Positions 21,337 through 31,673 of a stretch of DNA of 62,000 nt are shown piece after piece. Source of the DNA: Zygnema cylindricum (lineage: Eukaryota > Streptophyta > Zygnematophyceae > Zygnematales > Zygnemataceae); contig JBBHKE010000161.1 of NCBI GenBank assembly GCA_037447655.1, positions 153,046-215,045 of the forward strand, read 5' to 3'. The notes beneath the pieces are model-generated. The model ran no database searches. It had not been told where the DNA came from and worked only from the letters and a program-made list of their open reading frames with translations. Both the position numbers and the translations under genes were made by a program. How positions within the stretch are numbered: the first letter of the stretch is position 1; every line of letters starts with the position of its first letter.

Positions 21337-21687
21337 GATTTCAACAACATGAAGAAAAGGAAATGGTGGGCAATCGGTGGCAAGGAGGATGCAAGAAAAC
21401 ACCTCCGCCGCCAACAGAAAATTCTTGTCCAAACGCTAGAAATTCTAAGTCTGAAAATAGACTAAGTAGAAGCTACGCTAGGCCTAAACGAAACTAGCCT
21501 ACGTCTAGTCTAATTTACATGTATAAAATTACTTAGAATGTTGGCCAATAGGCGGCCAACATTGTCTGCCGTATGTTCCGCTTAATCCACCGTCCGAGGG
21601 TAAAAACCCTCCCTAACTACATGTACGCACGAACCTACATGGGTTCGCGACTTAAATATATAACGGTACATCGAAGCGTCGATGGTA
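21337..21687. other. Spacer with dispersed repeat, copy 2
   Basis: The part at 21538-21657 matches 13490-13612 in the same orientation. The remainder is unclassified. Confidence 0.5.
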
Positions 21688-21692
21688 CTCCC

Positions 21693-22741
21693 TGTAGAAA
21701 CTAATGGTTTTAAAGTATTTTCTAGGTCTGAAAAGAAATAAAGAAGCCGAGGCAGTCTATCTCTAACTTCTCTCCCCAACTCTCAAACTTGTCGCAGTCA
21801 CTGAGAAATTGGAGAGGAAGCTAGAGCCATGGCTACCTAAGCTATCCTGAGGTTTACGGGAAATTTAAATTAGTTAAGGTTTATTTATTTAAAATGTATG
21901 GGCCGGCGACAGGAATTGATCCTTGTACCTACCGGCCGGCAGACAGGAAATAGCCGCTAGCCTTAGCCGTTAAGTCTAGGATTAATGTTACCTAGTATAT
22001 AGTTTGATAATTAATTAAATATGTATACGTATGATAATTCATTTAACTATAACAGATTACGGGATACATAGATCCAGTAATATATAAAGTACGGATTAGT
22101 GTACGGACTAAAATTCAATACCGCGCATTTGTTTCGTAAGTGAAACAAATATCGCGCATGTATTTATTACGGCTACGATTAAATTAGATTCTAATCGGAC
22201 GACCGCTATTAGCGCCGAGATTGCGGAGGAAGATTTCGGCCGTTTGTGGCCATCGCCACATCGGATGACGCGTGGCGAAATTACGTTGGATCGTGGAATC
22301 TCCGGAGATTATGGCACCGAATCCGGATATGACATGTGTCGACATTTAGGCCATGTCGTACAATGTCCCTACCTAAAGTAAACCGGCAGCTGTACTTTTG
22401 CGTACGGAACTGTATTCTGATTGGTTCTGTACATCAGTAGATAGAGTCTGTGAGAGAGATAGGACTTAGAAAAATTTAGAAGATAGGACCCTCTCTCCCA
22501 GAGAGCTTCTGTACAAAAGGTCAACTTTGACCCTCCATAACTTACTGCTCAGGAGAGCAAATTCACAGATTCTTTTTGCTATCGACTCACGGGAGTCTTG
22601 CCTTCACAAGGGTGCAGGTGGTCAGGGTTTTTGTCTGCCAGGGTGGCAGTTATTTTTGCTGAAACACAAAGGGGTAAGGATTATCCTAGAGGCTTTTGGA
22701 AGCTGTCTACTCTGAGGACTTATGGAGGTCTCAGAGTTTCA
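21693..22741 (+). repeat. Element D 5' LTR
   Basis: Starts TGTAGAAACTAATGG and ends GTTTCA. AGCCATGGCT at 21825-21834; TGTCGTACAA at 22354-22363. The final 20 bases contain the gag ATG (22722). Confidence 0.95.
21905..21982 (-). other. tRNA-like module, antisense in D 5' LTR
   Basis: Minus strand: TAGACTTAACGGCTAAGGC (A-box-like) and AAGGATCAATTCCT (B box GATCAATTC fits GWTCRANNC). The T arm is enclosed by complementary GCCGGC words. Confidence 0.5.
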
Positions 22742-23336
22742 GGTTATGGGCCCACCCTCTAGGGTACCAATCTTTAATGGAACTAGCTTCATATACTGGG
22801 AAAGTATGATGATAGGAGCTCTATGCGAAAAAAGGTTTTGGGGGATAGTGAGTGGACGGTTGGGGCGTCCATCAAGTCTTGGAATTCCTCCAGGGTTTGG
22901 AGGAACCAGATTCACCAGGAAAGAGGACCCACCTTCAACGGAGGAAACAAAGGAAGGAGAGGTGGTGGACAAAGGAAAGGAGAAGGAGACGACCACACGA
23001 ATAGCAACTGGTTCCACATTCATGTCACCTATTCCGAGGAATGAGGAGAATGATACTGAAACCTGGGACTTCAACAATATGGCGGCAAAGCACTTCATCC
23101 TACGCCATCTCACTCAAGGACTTGCATGTCCTCATTTGCAGGTAGAAAGGGCATCCGATCTTTGGATGGCTCTCATAGAGATGTACCGAAGTGGTACGAT
23201 TCAGCAACAACAGTTGGCTGATCAGAAAGTTAAGGAGTATGTATACAAAGGGGGAAATAAGTTGGATTTTTGCAATGAGCTTGCTACACTCTTCATGGAG
23301 CTAGAGAGTGCGGGAAAAGATTTTAGTGAAAAATAA
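22722..23336 (+). CDS. gag: Element D gag, N-terminal part
   Basis: Capsid part of gag. The ATG at 22722 lies in the last 20 bases of the LTR; the product begins MEVSEFQVMGPPSRVPIFNG and runs through the primer site without interruption. A second in-frame ATG (22746-22748) is the one in the primer site. The following YWE, an MMIGALCEKRFWGIV helix and the LWMALIEMYRSGTIQQQQLA region are typical copia gag. It ends in TAA at 23334-23336, where element A has GAA, a one-base change. The rest of gag continues in the same frame at 23337. Confidence 0.9.
   Translation: MEVSEFQVMGPPSRVPIFNGTSFIYWESMMIGALCEKRFWGIVSGRLGRPSSLGIPPGFGGTRFTRKEDPPSTEETKEGEVVDKGKEKETTTRIATGSTFMSPIPRNEENDTETWDFNNMAAKHFILRHLTQGLACPHLQVERASDLWMALIEMYRSGTIQQQQLADQKVKEYVYKGGNKLDFCNELATLFMELESAGKDFSEK
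22742..22756 (+). other. Primer-binding site, D (exact half tRNA-iMet)
   Basis: GGTTATGGGCCCACC, 15 of 15 complementary to the plant initiator tRNA anticodon arm, directly after the LTR and inside the gag frame. Confidence 0.85.
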
Positions 23337-23354
23337 AAGGTTAACTGTTTACTG

Positions 23355-26300
23355 ATGAAGTTACCTGATGAGTTCGTGAACATAGTTTACCGTGTGCAGG
23401 ACTTGCCTGACTCAAGGTGGATATGGAACTCAGTGGTAGGGATGATTCTCGTTCAAGAGAATACAATTGAGATCCAAAGGGGAGGAAAGAGTGGCCAAGC
23501 CTTGGCAACAGCGACTGATTGGAGGAACAGGGATTCCCGAAAACCGGTCGGAAACTATGGGGGTAGGGAGCAGAAAAAACAGGCCGACGAGTTCGAACCA
23601 AGGGCTCCCAAAGGTTTATGTCATTTTTGTAAGAAACCGGGGCACTATATGGCAGAGTGGACTAAGCTAACCGAGCTTCGATTAAAGGAGGGGCAGACCG
23701 GTGGTACCTCGAGAGGAAAGAAAAAGGCCCTTGTCACACAGGTACTTGAGGCGGAATCCGAGGACGAGGAAGATGAGCTCCTTTTGGATGAGGAGTTGGA
23801 GGCGAAAAATGAGGTCGAAATTCCACGGAGGCAGAAATGTGCTTATGGTGGATTGAAAGGTGAAGCAGGCTGGATTGTAGATTCAGGTGCCTCCATGCAC
23901 ATGTGTAAGGATAGACACCTGTTCACTAAGATAAGAAAGATTCCCACCGTAGAGATAGAGTACGAGGATGGGAGGATAGTCACCACTACTCTTGTAGGAT
24001 CGGTAGATTTGAAAGTGTTAGTAGAAGGAAAGACATCCATATTAACATTCTCCGATGTATTGTTTATTCCGGAGCTGAACAAAAATCTTATCTCTACATC
24101 AGTATTAGATGATAAGGGTTTTTTCACTAGCACTAGGGAAAGAGTCTTTACTGCTAGCTTTGAGGAGGATGTCTATTTCATTGCTGAGAAAGGTAGCCAT
24201 GGGATGTTTAGGCTGATCTTAAGTAATGAAAAGAAGAAACTTTACTATGCTGGTGTTCATGATATTATGATGTGGCATAAGAGGCTTGGGCATGTGAATC
24301 TAGATAAGTTAAGAGAGATGAAAAAGATGGGAGTGGTGGAAGGGATTCAGTTCAGTGAGAGTGATGATATAAGTGATTGTAGTGGATGTGCTCAAGGTAA
24401 AGCACACAGATTACCCTTTCCTAAAACAACCACCTATAAGGGAGAAAAACCTCTAGATCTAGTACACACAGATATTTGGGGACCGGCTAGAGTGCCCTCA
24501 CCGGGGGGGAAGAGATTTATGATGACTATAACTGATGATTGGTCTCGGTATTCCCGGGTATATTTTTTGAAAAACAAGTCCGAAGCTGAGGATTGTTTTA
24601 GACAATATAAAGCATGGAGCGAAAAACTCCATGAAACTCCAATCAAGAGAGTAAGGAGTGACAATGGTGGAGAGTATACTTCTAACCAGTTTGAGGTTTT
24701 TCTGAGGGAAGATGGGGTTCAACACCAAAAGACAGTTCCAGAAAATCCGGAACAGAATGGGGTAGCTGAAAGGTTAAATAGAACACTAAGTGATAGTGCT
24801 AGAAGTATGTTGTCAGATAAAAAGATAGGAAAAAGGTTTTGGGCAGAAGCAATGAACTGTGCTAATTACCTCAAGAATAGAGTTCTTACTTCAGCTATAA
24901 AAGATCAAACACCTTATGAGAGATGGACAGGCCGGAAACCAGACATATCTCACTTAAAGGTTTTCGGCAGTCAAGTATTCAGTCTAGATACTGATCGGTC
25001 CAATTGGAAGCTAGATCCTAAAGGAAAACCGGGATACTTATTAGGATATGATGAAGATGTTAAAGGATATAGAGTTTATGATTTAAAAAGGGAAGATATA
25101 ATCTTAGTAAAGCATCTAGTAGTTATGGATGAAGGAAAGTCTGTGGATCCCTTCAAATATACAAAGTCAGTAAAAATCAGATTTGAGTCAGAAAATTCCG
25201 ATGACTTTGAGCTTCCTAACTATCCAGGTTTTAGAGAAGATGATATTCTTGCAGGAACAAATCAGACCGAAAAGGACTCGGCTGTGGAAACTCCAGTGAC
25301 AACTCTACTCGAAGCGGAAGACGTGGTGGAAATTGATTCGGAATCAAGGGATAGGGGAGAAGCCGAGTTTGTTCGAAAGAATTCACAAGAACCATCTATT
25401 CCGGCCTCAGATTTTGAGGGGGGGAGGAGAAGTAGCAAAAGACTGCAAGAAAAACAGGTTAATAACAAGGTAACTAAACTATCTCATCAAGATGAACCTC
25501 AAACTTATGGAGAGGCGATGACTTGTCCAGAAAGAAACCGGTGGAAGACAGCCATCAATGAGGAGATGGCTTCAATCATGGCAGCCGATACTTGGGAGCT
25601 GGTGGATTGTCCACCTAACCGAAAACCAATCGGTTGTAAGTGGGTTTTCAAATTAAAACTGAACCCAGATAACACAATCGAGCGCTACAAGGCCAGATTA
25701 GTGGCAAAGGGATTTACACAAAAGGAAGGAATTGACTACGAGGAAACCTTTGCCCCGGTGGTCAGATTTCCCTCCGTCCGCATACTTCTCAGTTTAACAG
25801 CGACGGAAGACATGGAAGTGCATCAGATGGACATCAAGACAGCCTTTTTGCATGGAGAATTGGAAGAGGAGATCTTCATGCGACAACGCGAAGGTTTTGT
25901 GGAGGAAGGAGAGGAGAGTAAGGTATGCCGGGTTATGAAATCTCTTTATGGTTTGAAACAGGCACCTCGACAATGGAATAAGAAGCTTGATGAGTTTCTT
26001 ACCAGTCTGGGATATATTTGGATCAGCTCAGATCACTCAATCTATGTTTTCGAAGATGAGGAAGGTTTTATGTTTATTGCAATTTATGTTGATGATTTGC
26101 TTGTTTTAAGTAAATCAATGGAAAAAATTAACAAACTGAAAACCGATCTTAAGGGGAGATTTGAAATGAAGGATATGGGAGAAGCAAGATATATTTTGGG
26201 AATTCAAGTAGAGAGAGACCGAAAAAGGAAAGTTATAAGACTGACTCAAAAGGAAGCAATAGGGAACATGCTTGAAAAATTTCAAATGGATAAAGCTAAT

Positions 26301-27080
26301 AGTTGTACAACTCCAATGGAGTTGAAGAAGGGAAGTGAGGGGAGTGAGGAAGAAGGAGTCATAGTCTTAGACGAGGAATTATCTCCTGATGAACAAAAGT
26401 TCATGCAGACTATTCCTTATAGGCAAGTAGTGGGAAGTCTAATCTATTTTATGAATTATACCCGGCCGGATTTAGCTGCAGCTGTAGGAGTGCTGAGTAG
26501 AAGTCTAAATGCTCCCACTAAAGAGGATTGGGAGGCAGCTAAGAGAGTCCTTAGATATTTGGTAGGAACTAGGGATCTATGGTTGCATTTGGGTGGGGAG
26601 AATACTGACATCACTACTTGGAGTGATGCCAGTTATGGTGATGCTCCGATGAGGAGATGCACTTCTAGATATGTATTATATGTGGGTGATGGGGCTTGCT
26701 GTTGGAGTAGCAAACAACAAAAGGTTATTGCTCACTCCACCATGGAGGTTGAGTATATGGTCTCTTGCTCTACTGTAAAAGAATTGATGTGGGTCAAGTC
26801 TTTGCTTGGTGAGCTTGGTCACCTTAAGAGTGGTGTGCAAAAAATATTTTGTGATAATCAGGCACCAATCGCTATTTCTGCCAATCCTAAACATCATTTT
26901 AAAGCCAAACACATGGACATCAGACTCAGCTTTGTTAGAGAAAAAGTAGAAAACAAAATAATCAGTTTAGAGTACAGACCAGATAGTGAGATGGTAGCGG
27001 ATATGATGACCAAACCTGTGCCTTCCCCTAAGCTAATTTTTTGCAGGGAGAAGTGTGGTCTGAAATTAAAGATTGACTAG
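23355..27080 (+). CDS. pol: Element D gag C-terminus and pol polyprotein
   Basis: 1241 open codons in frame with the gag part. Domains by residue: zinc knuckle near 89-102, with the last cysteine replaced by tryptophan (CHFCKKPGHYMAEW); protease DSGAS at 176-180; integrase HHCC from 306, catalytic D373, D436, E472 (35 residues between the last two); reverse transcriptase with YVDD at 911-914; RNase H with SDASYGD near 1090, then MEVEY and CDNQA. The C-terminus is MVADMMTKPVPSPKL, then TAG. All pol catalytic residues I can identify are kept. The defects are the stop at 23334 and the zinc-knuckle change, so this copy alone is unlikely to be fully functional but could have been mobilised until recently. 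The first ATG of this frame is internal, not a true start. Confidence 0.93.
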   Translation: MKLPDEFVNIVYRVQDLPDSRWIWNSVVGMILVQENTIEIQRGGKSGQALATATDWRNRDSRKPVGNYGGREQKKQADEFEPRAPKGLCHFCKKPGHYMAEWTKLTELRLKEGQTGGTSRGKKKALVTQVLEAESEDEEDELLLDEELEAKNEVEIPRRQKCAYGGLKGEAGWIVDSGASMHMCKDRHLFTKIRKIPTVEIEYEDGRIVTTTLVGSVDLKVLVEGKTSILTFSDVLFIPELNKNLISTSVLDDKGFFTSTRERVFTASFEEDVYFIAEKGSHGMFRLILSNEKKKLYYAGVHDIMMWHKRLGHVNLDKLREMKKMGVVEGIQFSESDDISDCSGCAQGKAHRLPFPKTTTYKGEKPLDLVHTDIWGPARVPSPGGKRFMMTITDDWSRYSRVYFLKNKSEAEDCFRQYKAWSEKLHETPIKRVRSDNGGEYTSNQFEVFLREDGVQHQKTVPENPEQNGVAERLNRTLSDSARSMLSDKKIGKRFWAEAMNCANYLKNRVLTSAIKDQTPYERWTGRKPDISHLKVFGSQVFSLDTDRSNWKLDPKGKPGYLLGYDEDVKGYRVYDLKREDIILVKHLVVMDEGKSVDPFKYTKSVKIRFESENSDDFELPNYPGFREDDILAGTNQTEKDSAVETPVTTLLEAEDVVEIDSESRDRGEAEFVRKNSQEPSIPASDFEGGRRSSKRLQEKQVNNKVTKLSHQDEPQTYGEAMTCPERNRWKTAINEEMASIMAADTWELVDCPPNRKPIGCKWVFKLKLNPDNTIERYKARLVAKGFTQKEGIDYEETFAPVVRFPSVRILLSLTATEDMEVHQMDIKTAFLHGELEEEIFMRQREGFVEEGEESKVCRVMKSLYGLKQAPRQWNKKLDEFLTSLGYIWISSDHSIYVFEDEEGFMFIAIYVDDLLVLSKSMEKINKLKTDLKGRFEMKDMGEARYILGIQVERDRKRKVIRLTQKEAIGNMLEKFQMDKANSCTTPMELKKGSEGSEEEGVIVLDEELSPDEQKFMQTIPYRQVVGSLIYFMNYTRPDLAAAVGVLSRSLNAPTKEDWEAAKRVLRYLVGTRDLWLHLGGENTDITTWSDASYGDAPMRRCTSRYVLYVGDGACCWSSKQQKVIAHSTMEVEYMVSCSTVKELMWVKSLLGELGHLKSGVQKIFCDNQAPIAISANPKHHFKAKHMDIRLSFVREKVENKIISLEYRPDSEMVADMMTKPVPSPKLIFCREKCGLKLKID

Positions 27081-27093
27081 AAAATAAAGGGAG
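27081..27093 (+). other. Polypurine tract, D
   Basis: AAAATAAAGGGAG between the pol TAG and the 3' LTR. Confidence 0.85.
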
Positions 27094-28143
27094 TGTAGAA
27101 ACTAATGGTTTTCAAGTATTTTCTAGGTTTGAAAAGAAATAAAGAAGCCTAGGCAGTCTATCTCTAACTTCTCTCCCCAACTCTCAAACTTGTCGCAGTC
27201 ACTGAGAAGTTGGAGAGGAAGCTAGAGCCATGGCTACCTAGGCTATCCTCAGGTTTACGGGAAATTTATATTAGTTAAGGTTTATTTATTTAAAATGTAT
27301 GGGCTAGCGACAGGAATTGATCCTTGTACCTACCGGCCGGCAGACAGGAAATAGCCGGTAGCCTTAGCCGTTAAGTCTAGGATTAATGTTACGAAGTATG
27401 TAGTTTGATAATTAATTAAATATGTATACGTATGATAATTCATTTAACTATAACAGATTACGGGATACATAGATCCGGTTATATATAAAGTACGGATTAC
27501 GGTACGGACTAAAATTCAATACCGCGCATTTGTTTCGTAAGTGAAACAAATACCGCGCATGTATTTTTTACGGCTACGATTAAATTAGATTCTAATCGGA
27601 CGGCCGCTATTAGCGCCGAGATCGCGAAGGAAGATTTTGGCGGTGTGTGGCAATCGCCACATCGGATGACGGGTGGCAAAATTACGTTGGATCGTGGAAT
27701 CTCCGGAGATTATGGCACTGAATCCGGATATGACATGTTTCGACATTTAGATCATGTCGTACAATGTCCGTACCTAAAGTACACCGGCAGGTGTACTTTT
27801 GCGTTCGGAACTCTATTCTGATTGGTTCCGTACATCAGTAGATAGAGTCTGTGAGAGAGATAGGACTTAGAAAAATTTAGAAGATAGGACCCTCTCTCCC
27901 AGAGAGCTTCTGTACAAAAGGTCAACTTTGACCCTCCATAACTTACTGCTCAGGGGAGCAAATTCAGAGATTCTTTTTGCTATCGACTCAGGGGAGTCTT
28001 GCCTTCACAGAGGTGCAGGTGGTCAGGGTTTTTGTCTGCCAGGGTGGCAGTTATTTTTGCTGAAACACAAAGGGGTCATGATTATCCTAGAGGCTTCTTG
28101 GAAGCTGTCTACTCTGAGGACTTATGGAGGTCTCAGAGTTTCA
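27094..28143 (+). repeat. Element D 3' LTR
   Basis: 1050 bp, ends GTTTCA, followed by CTCCC. Same landmarks as the 5' copy. Confidence 0.95.
27306..27383 (-). other. tRNA-like module, antisense in D 3' LTR
   Basis: Counterpart of 21905-21982, with the B box and D-arm element unchanged. Confidence 0.5.
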
Positions 28144-28300
28144 CTCCCGGATATCGCACTGCATCGCCAAACGATACTTCACGTATGTACTCCAAAATTG
28201 TGTACCTGCGCACGAAACAAAACAATAGTACGCACGCAATTAGTACTTGTTCCATTAGACGTGTACACAAATCGCGTACAAGTCAAACATAAATAAATCG

Positions 28301-28560
28301 TGGTCGCACGTGCGACCGAAAATCATACACGCACGCCGAAATATCGTGCGTGCGTGAATGATATCATGTGCACGCGCCGAATATCGCGTGCGCGTGCATG
28401 ATATCTTGCGCGTGGACACAATATCGCGCGTGCGTGCACCGTACTGTGCACGCATGCAAAATATCCCGCTCGCGAGCACAATATTGTGCGTGCGTACGCG
28501 ATATCGTGCACGCATGCAGAATGTTGTGCGCGCATGCGTCCGATATCATGCGGCGTGACA
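28301..28560. repeat. 20-bp minisatellite, about 12-13 units
   Basis: Units start every 20 bp (28341, 28361, 28381 ... 28541; degenerate units at 28301 and 28321). Consensus roughly ATATCGTGCGTGCGTGCATG: an ATATC box and a tract of alternating purine-pyrimidine GTGCGTGC. Units differ a lot but the period does not slip. The array abuts truncated element E at 28561. The frames it opens on several strands are a by-product of its composition. Confidence 0.85.
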
Positions 28561-30416
28561 CCTCATCAAAATCACCATGCAAAAAGGCATGTTTGACATC
28601 TATTTGGTGGATGTCAAAATCTTCTTTGGCAGCTAATGTAAATAAAATGCGGACAGATTGAAACCTTACAACCGGTGAAAATTTTTCTTCATAATCTATC
28701 CCCTCTTTTTGATTATATCCGTTAGCAACCAAGCGAACCTTTTACTTGTCTATGGTATTATCTGGGTTCAGTTTTAATTTAAACACCCATTTACTTCCAA
28801 TAGCCTTTCTTCCTAGAGGAAGTTCCACCAGATCCCATGTTTAGGCCTCCATGATAGACTTCATTTCTTCATTGACTTCTTCTACCCATTGTTCCTTTTC
28901 ATTAATCGAAAAAGTTTGCGTCAACGTTAGAGGCTCTTCTGTTAGTGCTGAGTGAGAAAAGGCTGCATTTTCTCCCTTGAGTCGTGCACTTCGCCTAACT
29001 CCACCTGGAAATTATGTCGCTGGTATAGATGGTTGGGTCCTCCTCCTCAATACATGTGATTCTTCTTGTGATTCAGTTTCGGCTTTAGGTAGAGGAGAGT
29101 TTGCAACTCTTTCAGTCATAACATTTCATGTTTCGGTGGAAAAGATGATTGCAGGTTACTTTGGGTTGATGTAGATGCATTTTCTATATTTTTTTTTTAA
29201 AACATAAGATTTTCCTCTAAAAAGATATAATCAACACTTCGATCTTTCTTTTCATCTGTACGCTGACTAAATACATCTACTCCTTTTCCCTCATCCTTCA
29301 CTATGATGTTTCTAGCTACCGCGACTATATTTCTCTTAGTGTCATATAATTTATAACCCTTGGCATGATCATCATACCCTAGAAATATCCCTCGCATGCC
29401 TTTTGGCTCTAATTTCCATTTTTGTGGATCATTATCTAGCATGAATATCTTACTTCCAAAAACTTTGAAATGACTTACATCTGGTTTGAGTCCTGTCCAC
29501 ATTTCGTAGGGAGTTTTATCTTTTTTTTCCCTTGTTGAAGCTTGTTTCTCACATAAGCAGCACAATTCATAGCCTCAACCCAAAATTTGAAATTTATGGT
29601 CATATCGGCCATCATTGTCCTAGCACACTGTGATATGGTCCTATTCATCCTCTGAAACACCGTTTTGCTATGGAGAATAAAGAACAATTAGTTGACGTGA
29701 GATTCCATGCAATTTTAGGAATTCTGCAAACTCATTAGAAATGTACTCCCCTCTATTATCAGATCTGAATCCCGTTATCTTTCTCTCATGCAAATTTTCA
29801 ACCCAAGCCTTATACTCCTTAAATTTTGCAAAGACTTCATCATTACTTTTCAAAAAATAAATTGTAGCAAATATAATATAGTTAATTGTAAAGGTAAGCA
29901 TAAACTTAGCAACTCCCACAGATGGATACCTAGATGGCCCCCATACATCTGAATAAATTAATCCTAGCACCCAGCTACTTCTATGATCAGTTTACGAAGG
30001 GAAAGGCAACTTAAAAAAATTTTCCATTGCACAACCATCACATACATTTGATGTTGGTTTTTGACTAGTTTTTACACCTTCCACTATTTTTTGATTTACC
30101 ATATTTTCTAATCTATCATAATTCATATGTCTTAAACATTTATGCCATAAATCACAATCAGTGATTGCACTTGAGTACATAACATCATTGTCATCATCAT
30201 TTGCAAGTCTCAACCAATACAAATTGTTTCCTCCAGCAAATCCCTCTGTAGCTATTTTTTCATTCTTACTCACTGTTTTCTTTCCATTCCCATATATAGT
30301 TTTAAAACCTTTCTTTCTACCACTGACGTAGAGAAAAAGTTTCTATTAAAACCTAAGACATGCAACACATCTTCCAAGACCCTTTTCAAAGGTTTTCCCT
30401 CTACGTTCAACATAAG
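28561..30416 (-). pseudogene. Element E integrase and partial reverse transcriptase
   Basis: Frames at 29992-30273 (WHKCLRHMNYDRLENM, zinc-binding region with CDGCA), 29668-29970 (integrase core start SDVWGPSRYPSVG, then RSDNRGEYISNEF), 29475-29687 (MNRTISQCARTMM) and 29197-29565 (TPYEMWTGLKPDVSHFKVFG, YDDHAKGYKLYD). The reverse transcriptase begins near 28990 and reads [20 protein letters not shown] and DIHQIDVKHAFLHGDFDE before homology ends at 28561. Several frame changes and stops; no polymerase active site remains. Confidence 0.85.
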
Positions 30417-31536
30417 TTACACCCTCCCCTTTGCTTTCGACTCAACAAAGGTATCATCACTAAAATAAATTTTGATGGGTGAAATAGATTGAATACTCTC
30501 AAACAGATGGCGATTACGGCACATGTGTGCAGATGCACCAGAGTCCATTATCCATTCGTCTTCCTCCACGCCTTCTGTTGCTTGTGCCATCGCAAAGTAT
30601 TTCTTTTCGTTGTTGGTGGGAATGCTGCTCACGTCCTCCTCCTTAAGGTTGTTGAAGAGAGCAATTGGTCAACCACTTGATTGAGAAGGAACCCGACTTT
30701 CGTCCCATCCAGAGCGAAAACTTCTTGTGGCTTTCGCTCTCTTATATGCATTACACATTCTGAACACATGCCTTTTTTCATCACAGTAATAGCAAGTTAA
30801 AGGTGACCTTTTAGGACCACTACCTTTGCCACTACCACTACCAATCTTAGAATCTGAAAACTGGTTTGCTAGTGCTTGAAGAGACTTACTACTACCTCTT
30901 TGTTAAACCTGGTTATCTTCTTCGTTTAAAATAAACTGAATTGTTAACGCTATATTTTGTGGTAGAGCCCTAAGCCTATCTATGGCTCCCTTATATTCAT
31001 CAGACAAAGTTCTCATCAACAACATAGCTTGTTGAGGTGGTAAAAAGTTCCCACCTGCACTAGTACTCTGAAGGAACAACCTTTTTCATAGCATGACAAT
31101 GATCTGACATGCTACCTTCACAATACTTAAATTCAAAAATCTGAGTGGCTATGTTAGGTTGAACAGTAACATCTAACTAAACATACATAGCACGTACACT
31201 GAACCAAACTTCATAGGCTTTATTGATCTCAAGATACGACATTACCAAGTCTTTTGTCTTTGACTGTTTCAAGACGCTCAGGCAATGGAGATTCTTCTTT
31301 CTCCAATCGGGCGCAGTCTCATCGGCTGTTCCTTCCACAATGGGTGACAAGTCCCTCTCCTCGAAATATGAGCTCAACATATCTTCCAAGTATAAGTAGT
31401 CAGTTCAATCAAAAATAGGCAATTTGGGCGGTGGGCCCATAACCTGTTCAAGGTTATGGGCATTTTGACTTGGCTATGATCCACTCCTACTAGGAGTCAC
31501 GCTTGCACCAGCGGGAACAAAGACATTAGTAGACAT
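30417..31536 (-). pseudogene. gag: Element E gag and protease, broken
   Basis: Gag would start at the ATG at 31536-31534 (MSTNVF), about 90 bases inside the LTR, and read through LEQVMGPPPKLPIF at the primer site. An in-frame TAG lies between them and another stop after PIFD. Later pieces are the helical region (31177-31389), a zinc knuckle CYYCDEKRHVFRMC (about 30755-30800) and the protease segment WIMDSGASAHMC (30417-30632), whose catalytic motif is intact. Confidence 0.8.
31430..31444 (-). other. Primer-binding site, E (exact half tRNA-iMet)
   Basis: Minus strand GGTTATGGGCCCACC, 15 of 15, directly after the LTR end TTGAACA. Confidence 0.85.
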
Positions 31537-31673
31537 GACAGTAGAAACAAACCCAAAGAGAAATACCCAATAGACTAGATCTATTTTGTAAGATATGTAA
31601 CTTCAAATAAGAAAGGTCATTCAACCAGACAAACATATACCATAGCCAAATCAAGGAGAATAGAACAAAATAC
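31445..31673 (-). repeat. Element E 5' LTR remnant
   Basis: Only the terminal 229 bp of the LTR remain; the rest is not found beyond element F. Confidence 0.6.

Larger units (their letters stand above)
21693..28143 (+). mobile_element. Ty1/copia element D, full length, nearly intact
   Basis: 6451 bp with two LTRs of 1049 and 1050 bp, an exact primer site, one gag-pol frame with a single premature stop, a purine tract, and a perfect 5-bp duplication CTCCC (21688-21692, 28144-28148). The first 320 bases of the LTRs differ at about 13 positions. It is the closest relative of element A and the reference for reading A, B and H. Confidence 0.96.
28561..31673 (-). mobile_element. Ty1/copia element E, truncated
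   Basis: On the minus strand: LTR end, primer site, gag, protease, integrase, and the first part of reverse transcriptase, which stops at the minisatellite. The rest of reverse transcriptase, RNase H and the 3' LTR are missing. The 5' LTR is cut at 31673 where element F begins. Protein similarity is closer to element F (MST... leader, SHFKVFG, YDDHAKGYK) than to A or D. Confidence 0.85.

Noticed and set aside
28301-28560. CRISPR-like array
   Set aside because: Units are contiguous 20-bp tandem repeats with no conserved repeat/variable spacer alternation, in a plant genome.
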